Shown here: positions 11,933-23,200 of the stretch, in pieces
Position numbering within the stretch: position 1 is the stretch's first letter
Layout: every line of letters begins with the position of its first letter
NCBI GenBank assembly: GCA_030704615.1
Contig: CM060732.1
Span: forward strand, 29,247,053-29,311,052
DNA from: Takakia lepidozioides
Taxonomy: Eukaryota > Streptophyta > Takakiopsida > Takakiales > Takakiaceae
DNA: 64,000 bases
Reading direction: 5' to 3'
Position numbers and translations under genes: made by a program
The notes under the pieces: generated by a model
What the model saw: only the letters and a program-made list of their open reading frames with translations
Told to the model about the DNA's origin: nothing
Databases searched by the model: none

Positions 11933-12339
11933 TTCTGCTACTTTTTGATATCTTGTTTTGGGGGATGGTGTTTGTTTGAGTGTCCGCAGGTACACTAAAT
12001 ATGTGTTGATGGAAGGAAAATACCTGAGTGGAATCCCAGATTACTTGGACATGTGGTCGGGCCCTGCCAACGATCCCACAATGTACACAGCTGGTATCTT
12101 GAGGGATTGGAGTCCTGCCTACTTTAGGGACTGTGGATGGTACCTCGACTGCCCTCCTGAGCACACGATATTTCAAGAGCAACAAATGAAGTATTTGAAC
12201 GACGAAGAGTACCAGAGGAACATAGCTTCTTGGCCGCCAAGGTGCCAAACGCGCAGGCAACTCCCCAGAAAGGCAAGAAGGGGGCCGCAAGGTGAAAGAC
12301 AAGGATGCAAAGGCTTCGGAGGGAGTAGCCAAGTCACCT

Positions 12340-12450
12340 GGGAAGACAAAGGAGAAAGAGAAGTCGAAGGAGAAGGAGAAGGAGAAGGAGAAGGGGAAGG
12401 AGAAAGAAAAATAAAAATAAAAAGAGAAGGATAAAGAGAAGGACAAAGAG
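12340..12450 (+). repeat. GAAGGA/AAGAGA low-complexity stretch in copy D
   Basis: An imperfect purine-only repeat would encode a lysine/glutamate-rich linker between the middle region and the methyltransferase-like part. Copies A and C have linkers of different low-complexity composition at the same place. Two in-frame TAA codons interrupt it. Confidence 0.8.
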
Positions 12451-13174
12451 AAAGACGAGACAACTGCGAGGTACACCCGCACTATTGAATGCATTTTCGA
12501 TGCCAAGCCACACCCTTCCCGTGCGGACTTGGCAAGGCAGATCAAGATTGTCAATGAGGGATGGCTGGCGATGATGGAGACTCGGAGAAAAGGGTACTCG
12601 GGGGTGCCATCACCGACTTGGGATAACATGATTTCTTTTCTTAATCTGGTAAGAATCTTCCTCTTCAAATTGGGACATTCGAAATTGTCAATGCCAATGT
12701 AGATGTTGGTTTCTGTTGAGACCCTCATTTTTCTTTGTTTTTAAATTGGACCTGTATGCTGCAGGTGAGCACTGGTCCTTCATTCGTATGCGGTGTTCAA
12801 AAAACCTTTGCCGCTGACATGGTCATCCTTGACATCCCCGACGGCCAGCCTGTCCCCGATGTTCCTCCAAAGGGAAAGACTCCATTCTGAACAGTTTCGA
12901 TGAGAACTACTGGAGTTGGGTATTCGGGTTCTGCAATAATTTCCTTTTAGATGCAGGAACGCTTTTGCTCTTCCAGTCATGTGACAAAGATAGTCGTCGG
13001 GGACTGGCATCATACCTGAAGTTGTCTGGGTTTGAAGTTTTGAGGACATGGAATTGTGTGAACATCCTCTACCTTCTGAAAGGTGGTTGCCCTGGACAGC
13101 TAGTATGGCACCGCCCTCCTTAGTATTGTTTCCCAATGTCTTCTTGTTATTTCTGCTGGCTTGCTCTACCACCA

Positions 13175-13204
13175 TTTGTGATGATCGGCACCGATCATCA
13201 CAAA
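13175..13204. repeat. Isolated copy D palindrome in a later intron
   Basis: A near-perfect 30 bp palindrome with arms TTTGTGATGATCGG lies in the intron between 13102 and 13309, 1.2 kb from the previous site. Its presence in a third intron shows that these elements move or are maintained independently of one array. Confidence 0.88.
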
Positions 13205-13559
13205 TACATTCCATTGTAGTTTTCATTTGCAGTCCATGTTTTATTCCTTCCTGCGCCAAACTTCCTCCAATATTTCCATGTCTCACCCCAACCTTGCATC
13301 TTTGCCAGACGAGGATGTTTGAGGCAATCTGCCTGAGGAGGATTCACACCTCCAAAACACCATCTTCCGTCCACAACTTTGAAATTTCCGACCAAGGGTG
13401 TTTCATCAACCCCCCTTATGAACCGCATGTGGATGACATGCTCTACAACTTCATGCACTCCAGTCAGATTATCAAAAGACCAGTTGGGTTTTCATGGAGA
13501 GGTGCAAGGGAGAGAACCCCAGCGTTCATGCAGACACTCTTAGAGTCATGCAACCACCT

Positions 13560-16500
13560 GACGTGCCCTGAGCACGCGCGGTTAGGGTGACGGCATAATA
13601 GTCTAGGGGGGCCGAGGTAAGCTGCGGTGTAGGTTGGGCTCACTATACCGCCTACCCGACTGCGGTTAGTGTAGGGGGTCCGCGGTCGTACATGGTGGTT
13701 ATAATCACTATCTAAGTCCTACCTGCAAAGAGAAATTACGTATTCCTCTTCACAGGGTGAGTTTGCATTTCTAAGTCCTACGGTATCCTACAATCTACTC
13801 AGTGACTGCCTTCCAAGTCTTTGTGTTTTATTGTCTAATTCCTACTGCCTAGGCCCCCAAGCCGCCTATAGCCGGGACATGTTTTAATCCCTTCACAAGG
13901 CACCTGCCGAGCCTAGGGAGAAGAGGGAAAATCGTCCTCTCCCAATGCCCCTCCTTCGCCGAGGGCTGGAGTTCAAGTCACCTCTAAATGGAAGGGCCCA
14001 CACTTCCTACCCCAGTGCCTAAATACTTTGTTTTAGCAACGGAGTGGCCAACAAGCCTATTGTCATCCAATAGGTTCACTCAGTTCAATAAGGTGGTTCT
14101 AAGCCCCTCAACTCAACAAGTTCAATCAATTTAATCAACGCCCTGCAGGCTATAACGAGCACCACGTGCATCTATCCTATTTAAGCAATTTCGCAAATCA
14201 GAAATGCTGGAAATTAAAAGAAATTAAGAAAATTAGAAAAAATACCTCCCCTATGGGAAATCATGTGGGGAATCCAAAGATACCCTTGGTGCCTAAAGAT
14301 GCCCTTGGCAACCCTATGGGAACCCCATGAGAACCGAGGAACATCCAGGAACCGTTCCCTGCTGCGGGGAACTATCGCGGCTCTATCGGATGAATGAATC
14401 TCGCTGAGAACTCATCCCTGCCACTACATTCGTTAGTCCAGAACATGCACTCGTAAATAATAAAATAACCACTGGTGGGTCCAAGCCAGATTTCATCCCC
14501 CTTACATTATTTTAAGGTGCTAATGCGCTTTTCCCTCCGTGGAAAAAGTCATCCTCTACTTTGGGCTCTAACACAAAGGCTCACTGTAGCCGAGTTTTTA
14601 GGACACAATACTTTCTCTCCTCCCTTGTCTCTCGAGGTCACCGCCTCTAGCTCACTGCTCCCAGGCCCACTTGGCTTTCTCTTGGAGTCCTAAGAACACT
14701 CCCCTCCAAAGCTACGTCCTCCCAAAATCCTAGATTTTATCTACCACTGGCGCCTTAGATAATGGCTCCTAAGGAGCTAAAGGTAAGAATACCCCCCTTT
14801 AAGGGGATTTGCAGACGCATTGCCTGCTGGGTAAAACGCTCCGCCACGTGGCGGGGCGCAGATCCGCGCATAGCGGTCCAAACCATGGACCGTTGCGTTA
14901 ACGCCAGCGTCCGCCGACCCGTCTCAACTTTTGGTTATCCAGCGGGTAAAGACCCGCGCCTTGCTCGCACGCTTCAGGGCCTCACGCCTGAGCCACGCGG
15001 CTGATGTACTTGATCTCAGTACGACTTAAGGTCAGCGCTGGGGCCCCGCTCCCGTACGTCGTGGCTGGGCCACGGCTGCCTCCATGTTTTTAGTAATCGA
15101 GTCCTTGCTCTCTAGGCGCAGCACCCGGGCTCCTCCCGGGTTGCTCGCGACTTTGGGGCAGCTGCTATCAAGCGAAATTAGCCCGCCCAAACCCCAAGAC
15201 AAAAAAAATACAACCCACCCTCCCCTAGGCCTCCATGGCTTGCTAGTGGGGGGGGGGGGTGATTAGCACATAGTGGCCTTATAGTGGTCTTATATCATAG
15301 ATTGAGCCTACTGGCCTGCCTTTGCCAGAGCTGGCTATATTTCAAATTAGTAATCAAATACAAAGATTCATTCTTCCAACAATTCAAATACACCCTTGTC
15401 ACTTCTAGACATGAAATAATGGGATTCCACAATGCACTCTCCCTTGAAGAGTCTAAATCAGATTTTCAACTTCAAGCTTTGGTGAAATGGTAAGATGGGA
15501 TCAACCTTTCTATGCGAGAATGCTTGGGATGCTCTATGGACTCAAGTAATGGTACTCTATGCGGCCTGCACTTGGGTTCTCGGCCATAAGTCCATACCAG
15601 CCCCTCCTACTCGTCTTCAAGTCACTTTCCTCCACATGAAATTGCCCTCTTCCTTCACAAATGAAAATGGCTCAAAGGCCCACAAGCTAGGCCACTTTCA
15701 TTAGCTTACAAGAATCCTACCTAACTAGGGAGCTTCAAGCTCCACTCCCTAGGATCTAGCCCCTCCTCAAGCCAAAAGCTAGCAAGCACTACAACAACAA
15801 GCAAGAGGAAACTAAGCAAATGAGCTAGATAAAGAATAAGAGAAGCCTTGCCCCCTCTTTTATACTGTTGTTGTGCCTAATAGTTTAAGGGAAAATATTT
15901 ATTAAACTATTGTTTCCTTGCAGGATCTATAATATACTATTCCACATGGATGAAAAGTCTTAGAGGCAAATGAAAGCTGTCTTTTCATCCATCCAATTGG
16001 ATGACCAGTTGGCGCGAGTTATCATTTCATCCATCCAGCTCATCAAGGCGAATTCCAGGATTTTTCATCCATCCAAGAGGAGAAATGCAAATAATAGGCC
16101 TTGTGAGTGCCGTCGACTCAATAATTTGGCCCCGCTGCTATCAGCTCCATAAATCACCAAACTTGGTGGCAACTACAATTATATACCCTGATCATCCTGT
16201 AAATTCTCAGCTCCATTGGTGGTAAAAAGTTGCACTTCTTGCATTCGTGGGTATTTCGCTACACCACATATTTTGTGGTATATTTGAAAATCAAATCCTT
16301 GGTGATGGCTCTGGGGTCTTTGACCCTGCCACTGAGTCATAGGTTATCCGGAGTCCCCTCCAGTTGTCCCGCACCGCTAACAAGTCCATGCTTTGCCATT
16401 TGAAGTCGTCCTGACTTGCTGTCATTCTGATGCGCCAATTGCTTTGTTGCGATATTTCATCATCGCTATACATGTCGCTCCCCAACCAATTGCCAAGCTC

Positions 16501-16900
16501 CTTGCTGTGTGTTCCACTGGACTTGAAAGGCGGGAGAAAAGAGAGATCGCAATCTGGGATTGGAACAGTCGTCATGTATTGTTTGAACAGGATTAACTCG
16601 TCGTTTCTGGTACGAAATTGGGCAGCCTAATCTGTTGTCGATGCAGCTTACGGTCATCTTGACGCTCCATGGTCATCGTAGACACTATGTAATTTCTTGT
16701 GTACTTTACCAATGATTTCCAGATAACTAACAAACTAACATGTTTTGGCAGTACATTGCCGAAACCGCTTGTCTTATGATAAAAATGATCTGAAAGAAAA
16801 GTGTAACCACTATATGCATCTACACCACCATTCTGCAAGGTGGGTCGACCTCACACTATCCACAGTTTCGTTGGTTCAATACTGTTTCATTTTCGGTCTT
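13560..16900. mobile_element. Insertion of about 3.4 kb splitting copy D
   Basis: Homology to the PMT exon stops near 13556 and resumes in the intron before 16960. Between them no transposase or reverse transcriptase frame is visible. The sequence is C-rich around 13860-15060. An ACTGGCGCC motif near 14749 resembles an LTR-element primer binding site, so a non-autonomous LTR element is possible. Target duplication and terminal repeats could not be fixed by eye, so the right border is approximate. Confidence 0.5.
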
Positions 16901-17494
16901 CCAGTTTGTATCCGCTTTTGCATCCTCTACAACCTTCTTGAGGCTTTCTGTCTTGGCAGGTGCAACTTATCGTGCTTGCAAGGCAGCCGGGAAAAGCCTT
17001 TTTGGCATGGAGGGCGACACCGAACTATTCAAGAGTGTCATCCTCCCTCTTGTGTCTGGCTCTATGTCTGGCACACAGACTGAATAGATTCTTTTCAGAA
17101 ATGATGAGGATTCCGAGGATAAGCGACAACGACTTTTCATGTGAGTAGGTCTGCCATGGAATTTTCATTCCACTTTGGGTGCCCTGTTAATCACCGACAT
17201 CAAATTTAAACATAATAACTTTTTTTCTTGCTATGACTTGCAGGAAAGGCAGCGATGGATCTTCAGAAGAGACCCCCATTTGCGGCGAGACTGTATTCGA
17301 CAGCCCCCTTTCCACTTTAGTACTTCCTATGTATGCCAAAGCAATGGCACTTCAAATGACCGAGGCTCTATCCCCTGACTTTTTATTGCCCGATCGCAGG
17401 TGTAGCCATTGTAGATCCGGAGTTCTTAAATTCCTGGACTTGGATGCAGAGGACGCGGGGATACATTGTACTGACTCTGAGTCAGACTAAACTT

Positions 17495-18010
17495 TGCATT
17501 TTTAATGTTCTGTTTTCATCCTCTTCGGAAAAGATTGAATTCCCTTACTTCATTGCAGTTGTTCCGGCAGGAAAAACAAAATTGAAACAAATAATCCACT
17601 CAGATTCAATGCCATTCTTCAATGACTCCATCCCACAATCCCACACACTCATTTCATATCCATTGTTCATTCATCTACTATGTATTCATATCCATTGTTC
17701 ATTCATCTACTATGTATTCATGCATCATCCATTCATGAATGTTTTCCATTATTCAACATCCATTGTACATTCATCCACTGTACTCTTGAATCCCCACAAT
17801 CCCCACACACTCATGTCATGTACATTGTGCATTCATCTACTGTGTATTCATGCATCCTCCATTCTTGAATGTTTTCCATTATTCAACATCCATTGTACAT
17901 TCATCCATTGTACTCTCATCCATCCCACATTCATCCATCTGCTTGCATTGTTCGCACTCATCCATCTAATTCTCATCCACTCTACATTCATCCATCCTGC
18001 ATTCATCTGT
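17495..18010 (+). repeat. CATCCATT-type simple and minisatellite repeats after copy D
   Basis: From about 17600 to 18010 the sequence is a degenerate array of ATTCATCTACT, CATCCATTGTACATTC and similar short units with two longer duplicated blocks (about 17690-17780 and 17810-17900). No coding function is indicated. Confidence 0.8.
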
Positions 18011-18054
18011 TGCTTTCAGGTGGGAATGACCACGTCCTTTTATTATTTCGTCCA

Positions 18055-18240
18055 ACTTGTTTCCGCGGTTGAGGGTGCTCTTCCGCGGAAATACACTTTA
18101 CTTCTTCCTTGGCGCGCAGTGACGCGGCGTTTAAGCGCGATGATGTGCCGTGAGCCCGGTGACGTGGCGTGGGGGCAAGGTGATGTGGCGTGAGCGCAGC
18201 TGTGCTCACGCCGAGGCATCCTTACGCCTATGATGAGTGG
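18055..18240. repeat. Second copy of the PMT-PPR linker
   Basis: CCGCGGAAATA near 18085 and repeated GTGACGTGGCGTG and GATGTGGCGTGAGCG motifs at 18118-18200 correspond to the linker at 6525-6670. PPR sequence follows downstream at 18460. Confidence 0.65.
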
Positions 18241-18459
18241 TCCATTAATAGATAAGTTCTTTTCCCTATTGACGACTGACGGGTATCCCTGCATTGATGT
18301 ATATTCAAGTGACTTCCACAAAAAAGGCTGAGTATGCAATCACGCGGCATCTACCAAGCTCATGAACTAATACATGAGAAGTATGTCCATGTTTTCACAG
18401 TGTGCTTGTATCGAATAAGTATCAGTTTACGATTTAGCAGGTACTAGGCCAATGTCAAG

Positions 18460-18900
18460 GTGACTCTGAAATTGTATCAAATGTCATTATGAACACTGCC
18501 CTGGCAGCTCTGGAAAAAGGGGAAAGAGGTCCATGGCGACAGTCTGAACCATACCCTGGTGGACATGTATGCGAAATGAAGGGCAAGAGGTGCATGGGGA
18601 TATCATCAAAGCTGGAATTGTGCCAAATGTCAATCTGAACACTACCCTGGCAGCTTAGGGGAAAGAGGTCCATGGCGACATCTTCAGAGTTGGAATTGTA
18701 CCAGATGTCATCCTGAACAAAACCCTGGTGAACATGTTTACAAAATGTGGGTGCATCTAGGATGCAAAGGGAGTGTTCGACACTATGGCTGAACGAGATG
18801 TGGTGTCGTGGAGTGCGATGCTTGCATGGTATGCACGGCAGGGACGTGGGATGGAGGCTTTGGAGAGCTATGAGCAAATGATGGGGGAAGGGGGGGCACC
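18460..18900 (+). pseudogene. PPR pseudogene fragments
   Basis: Plus-strand remnants include GKRCMGISSKLELCQMS-like pieces and a clear segment DTMAERDVVSWSAMLAWYA followed by GRGMEALESYEQMMGEG at about 18780-18895. Short stretches of the same PPR repeat occur two to three times, much broken. The sequence stops at a run of G at 18887-18896 and joins unrelated DNA. Confidence 0.85.
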
Positions 18901-19495
18901 TTCTTCAATAGCACAATGGCTACGAGTGGGTAGATGGTCAACTGGAAACAACAATGGCAGCAGCGCAATTGATAGAACAAGGCCCACTGCTAATGAAGGT
19001 ACCTTCTTCAACATATTTCACCCTGAATTCCCCTGCTATCAGAGTCGTCCCTAAGTATCCAAAAACAGGTAACAGATATGAGAAGAAGTTGTGGGATGAA
19101 TACTCTGACCCCAGTAACTGGTGGGACAACCGAGGCATAAAGGTGAATGCCTGTCAGATTACAGAGTGTAGCAGATGCAATTGACCATAGGAACTAGTGT
19201 GATAAGTTGAGTTGGGTGGAATTGCACTCTCCCTTTCCTCTCTGCTTCTATTTGCTATTCAAAGGTAGGATTCCTGCCCTTAGTTTAAATTTCAGTCTGG
19301 TGCCGAGAGTGGGTAGACCCTTGAGGTCATCCATGATGTCCTCCCCCATGTCATAGACTGGAAACAAGTCCAGGGAAGTTTTCTGCCTAACTTCATTCTC
19401 ATCAGACAATTTTCTGGAAACGGACATGGCTTTGGACACTACAGCCTCTAAGTCAGTAGGGTTGGGGCATTTGCTGGAACAATTCTAAAAGGAGA
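18901..19495. other. Spacer between PPR fragments, no recognised gene
   Basis: A stretch near 18950-19150 is open on the plus strand and has CTNNGTGGGACAACCG-like composition that could be an LTR-element relic, but no diagnostic motif is present. The remainder shows nothing recognisable. Confidence 0.35.
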
Positions 19496-20080
19496 ATGTT
19501 TGTTAGATTACCAGATGTCATTCTGAACACTGCCCCTGCCCTGGTGGACATGTATGCCAAATGTGGGTGCATCGAGGATGCCAAGAGAGTGTTCAACACT
19601 ATGGCTGAACGAGATGTGGTGTCGTGGAGTGCGATGCTTGCGGGGTATGCACAGCAAGGGTGCGGGATGGAGGCTCCAACCTATGAGCAAATGATGGGGG
19701 AAGGGGTGAAGCCCGCCGACATAAGGTTTGTGTGTGTTTGCAGTGTGTTTGGCAGCCCTGGAAAATGGCAAAGAGATCCCTGGTGACATGATCAAATCTG
19801 CAATTGTTCCAGATGTCATCCTGAACACTGCTCTGGTGGCCATGTATGCAATATATGGTAGCATTGAGGATGCCAGGTAGTGTTCAACACTATGGCTGAA
19901 TGAGATGTGGTGTTGTGGAATGTGATGTTTGCAGGGTGGCAGAGCAGGGGCGCTGTATGGGGCTTTGAGACTGAAAGCAAATGATGGGGAAGGGGTGAAG
20001 TTCGGCCACATCATGTTTGTGTGCGTTTGCAGTGCGTGTGCAAGCCTGGCAGCCCTGGAAAAGGGCATCGGAGGGGGGCT
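19496..20080 (+). pseudogene. PPR pseudogene, two PLS units
   Basis: The plus strand encodes LVDMYAKCGCIEDAKRVFNT, MAERDVVSWSAMLAGYAQQG and YEQMMGEGVKPADIRFVCVC, then a second, more decayed unit with DVILNTALVAMYA and ACASLAALEKG near 19810-20070. Frameshifts and stops separate the units. It lies tail to tail with PMT copy C. Confidence 0.87.
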
Positions 20081-20129
20081 GCTATTTCATGAGCGGCATG
20101 AGCATGAGCGGAAAAAAAAAAGCATGAGC

Positions 20130-20190
20130 AGACCATTGTGAGTCCACGGAAATAGGGTTAGGAGGCACGGAAATAGGGTCATGTGAAGTT
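20130..20190. repeat. Short linker with two CGGAAATAGG motifs
   Basis: CACGGAAATAGGGT occurs twice (about 20156 and 20168) between the PPR fragment and the 3' end of PMT copy C, echoing the linkers after copies A, D and E. Confidence 0.6.
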
Positions 20191-20293
20191 GGAATGTGGC
20201 ACCAGTGGACTTGAAATGCAACATTTTATTGCAAATTTTGTGGCAAGCCACGTCTATACAAGTGTGTTCTAATTGTCATAGCCGGAATGGGCA

Positions 20294-23200
20294 CTACTCT
20301 CCTACACCCTCCGAGGAACTTGCCCCACCTTCTTCCTCATCCCCCTCATCCTCCTCATCCTCCGAGCTCTGTGATGCATCAGTTCCACTATGCCTCTCAA
20401 AAATCCCGTCCTCTCCTTGGGGGACTGTCCACCTCACCTCCTGGGAATCTTTTGCGTCTTCTCCCCCACTTTCCTCAGCAGAATCCAAGACAAATCTACG
20501 AGCCCGACGGGCTCTAATAGCTGCTGCCTCCTCCCTCATCTTCATTTTCTTGAGGCTTGCCTCATCTAAAATCTGCTGTACACGACTACGTTCGGAACAC
20601 CTCCTAATGGACACCGAAGCAAGCCGGGCAGCATAAGTAGGAAGGATGTACTCCCTTTTTGGACTAGGCATGAAATCCCCCCTGGCAAAAAAAGGCACGT
20701 TCCTCCTGCCCATGAACTCCGGTGTAGACGTCCCTCCGGCAGTACTTGGCATCCTACAGTAAGAACAAATCCACTTCAAGAATGTCAATACCAGCACAAC
20801 CAGAAAGGGTTTTCAATGAAATAAGAGAGCGGAGGGAGGTGCCTCACAAAATCTGGAGGCAACTTACAATGCCACCACTCACTCGTAAACCGGGGGCTCC
20901 TCGGCCTCGATCCCAACTTCCTCCCCTTGCTCCTTCTCGGATTTTTCCTCATCCTCCGAGGATGCCTCTTCCTCTTTCGGCAGACGTTCAGCCGCTGCAA
21001 GTTCCGAGTTGTGGAGGGCAGTATCTGGCTCGAAGGCGAACACATGCCTGTCGGACAACGTCCCTGCCCACATTGAAGCACCTGAGGAACAAAGCAGGCG
21101 GTTAATAGCTTGCGGCATGCAATTGCAATCGGGCCAGGGGACAAACTGAGCACGTGAAGGCTTACCCGTGCCGCATGTGAGGTCCAGAATCCGCCCTTGG
21201 ACATCCGAGCACGTCTCCATGAGGGTTGGATGAAAGCAGGGCTCCGGGTCTGGCTGTACCACCACGGTTTGCCTGTCTTTGTGTCCTTTGGCATACTGGA
21301 GTGGGGCACATAGTTGTAGAGGACATCGTAGGTTACAGGGTCCACAGCGGCATCAACAAGACGACCGTCGTTGCGGAATTTGAACGTAGACCCTCTCTTC
21401 ACAAAGCAATATGCCTCAAACACCAATGTCTGCACATCCAACAAAGAAGGGATCAACTCCAGGGTCTACTTAACATACACCACAATATGAAGTGAATGCA
21501 ATAGATTGATAACTTACACTTTGACCCTCTGTTCGCAACCCCTGTGTACTGATGCAGAACCATTTTTGAGGAGGACCGGGGTGACACTTTTCGGTGTCCA
21601 CCTTGCCACCGCATTCTCTGTGGTCTTCCCTCTCGTGGCAAGGACAACCACACATCCACCGTCATCCAGAAGCATCCCCGCCAGCCCAAACCCGGCTTTC
21701 CAGTAGTCCTCAGTAAACCTGTTCCAGGTGGGCACACCATCCAGGCCCTCCAGCAGCTCCCCATCTGGAATGTCGAGGAGAATCATGTCGCAAGCTCTCT
21801 CCACCTCAACCCCCCCCCGAGTGCTCTTGCAATTCGTGCTCACAGCCGTGAAGAATTCCATCATGGCTTCAAAACCAGGGTGTCTTAGGCTCTGTACCAC
21901 CAGCCCTCTTCTTGGCTTTCCCCTTCTGCTCCGCCAGAGACTTGCTGTGTGCCACCTTCTTCGCCCTGGCAGCGAGAGCGTCAAGGAAGCTCTCATTGAC
22001 GCATTGGATGATGGTTGGAGGTTCTAGCTTTGGCCTGTGCGTAAACGTCACCGCCGAATACCGCCGTGTAGGCTCGCCCTCAAATGCCAACTTCTTGCAG
22101 AGCCAGTCCCACTCCGAACTGACTTGGGAACCCGGACGACCGGTGACTGGGTAGGAGCAACAGCAGTCGCAGGACCTTGAACAAAGTCGTCGTCCGAGTC
22201 ACTCTCTTGGGTCCCCTCCTGCGCCTCCTCCGATGCCCCGATGGTTTTCTTCTTTTTGGGTGTTACTGCACTCACCTGTTTCCTTGTCCTTTTCCTTTGG
22301 CCTTTACTCTTCTCATGCAATTTCTCCTGAATTCCTGCCTGAGCAAGCTTTGCCGCTTTCCTGGAGTTCGCAAGCGCTTTTGCCTCTTTTGCACCCAACG
22401 GAGGCAGCGGAGCCCGGTTTCGTCGGAATTCAGCATCCAGCTTCAATTGAAACTCGGATGGGTCGAGCGAGCCGGGCGGAAGGTCCACATACCAAGGGCA
22501 ATCACGCAAATGTTCCAGATGCCACTTCACAATATCGTCAGTGTACATGGAGTCAGCCCCAGGGTTCCTCCATGCCAGGAAGAATGGTGGCTCGAAAGAC
22601 AGATGACCTTTCTCCAAAAGGGAGAACTTGCAGTACCTGCATTCATGAAAAACACAATGAGGTCCCTGAAATGCATATTCGGCACCATTTTCCCAGGTTG
22701 GGGCGGATTGTGAGTGGGCCTAGAAATGGAAAAATGGCGCCGAATTTCGGTTTTCGGTGACTGCCACCCGGGACTTAGCCATCTTGGGAGCCCTGAACTG
22801 GAAAATTCGGCGCCATTTTTCCCGGTTTGGCCCGAAGATGGCTAAGTCCCAGAACCGCAATAGGGCCTAGAACTGGAAAAATGGCGCCGAATTTCCAGTT
22901 CAGGGCCAGCCACCCTAGGGACTTAGCCCGAAAATGGCTAAGTCCCTGACGGCAATAGGGCCTGAACTGGAAAATGGCGCCGAATTTCCAGTTCGGGCCA
23001 GCCACCCTAGGGACTTAGCCCGAAAATGGCTAAGTCCCTGAACGGCAAATAGGGCCTGGAACTGGAAAATGGCGCCGAATTTCCAGTTCGGGCCAGCCAC
23101 CCTAGGGACTTAGCCCGAAAATGGCTAAGTCCCTGAACGGCAATAGGGCCTGAACTGGAAAATGGCGCCGAATTTCCAGTTCCGGGCCAGCCAGTCTAGG

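Larger units (their letters stand above)
11248..17490 (+). pseudogene. PMT copy D: 5'-truncated, interrupted methyltransferase-like gene
   Basis: Exons recognised by homology to copy A: 11248-11277 (HKATFWSQ), 11362-11586, 11990-12648, 12765-13102, 13309 to about 13556, then after an insertion 16960-17144 and 17244-17490. The ParB-like part is absent. MVILDIPDG (motif IV position) and SPTWDNMISFL are kept, and FGMEGDTELFKS (motif II) lies after the insertion. Motif I should lie at the insertion point and is missing. Frameshifts occur near 11500, 12230 and 12885, two TAA codons lie in the lysine-rich stretch near 12410-12425, and TAG at 17085. The gene is dead as a single reading frame. Four palindromes of the copy-specific type lie in its introns. 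Confidence 0.8.

Noticed and set aside
12173-12728. Serine/phenylalanine-rich minus-strand protein
   Set aside because: It is the complement of the GA-rich low-complexity stretch in copy D, so its composition is trivial.
17580-18200. Histidine/serine-rich plus-strand protein of about 250 residues
   Set aside because: It is open only because the CATCCATT simple repeat lacks stops.
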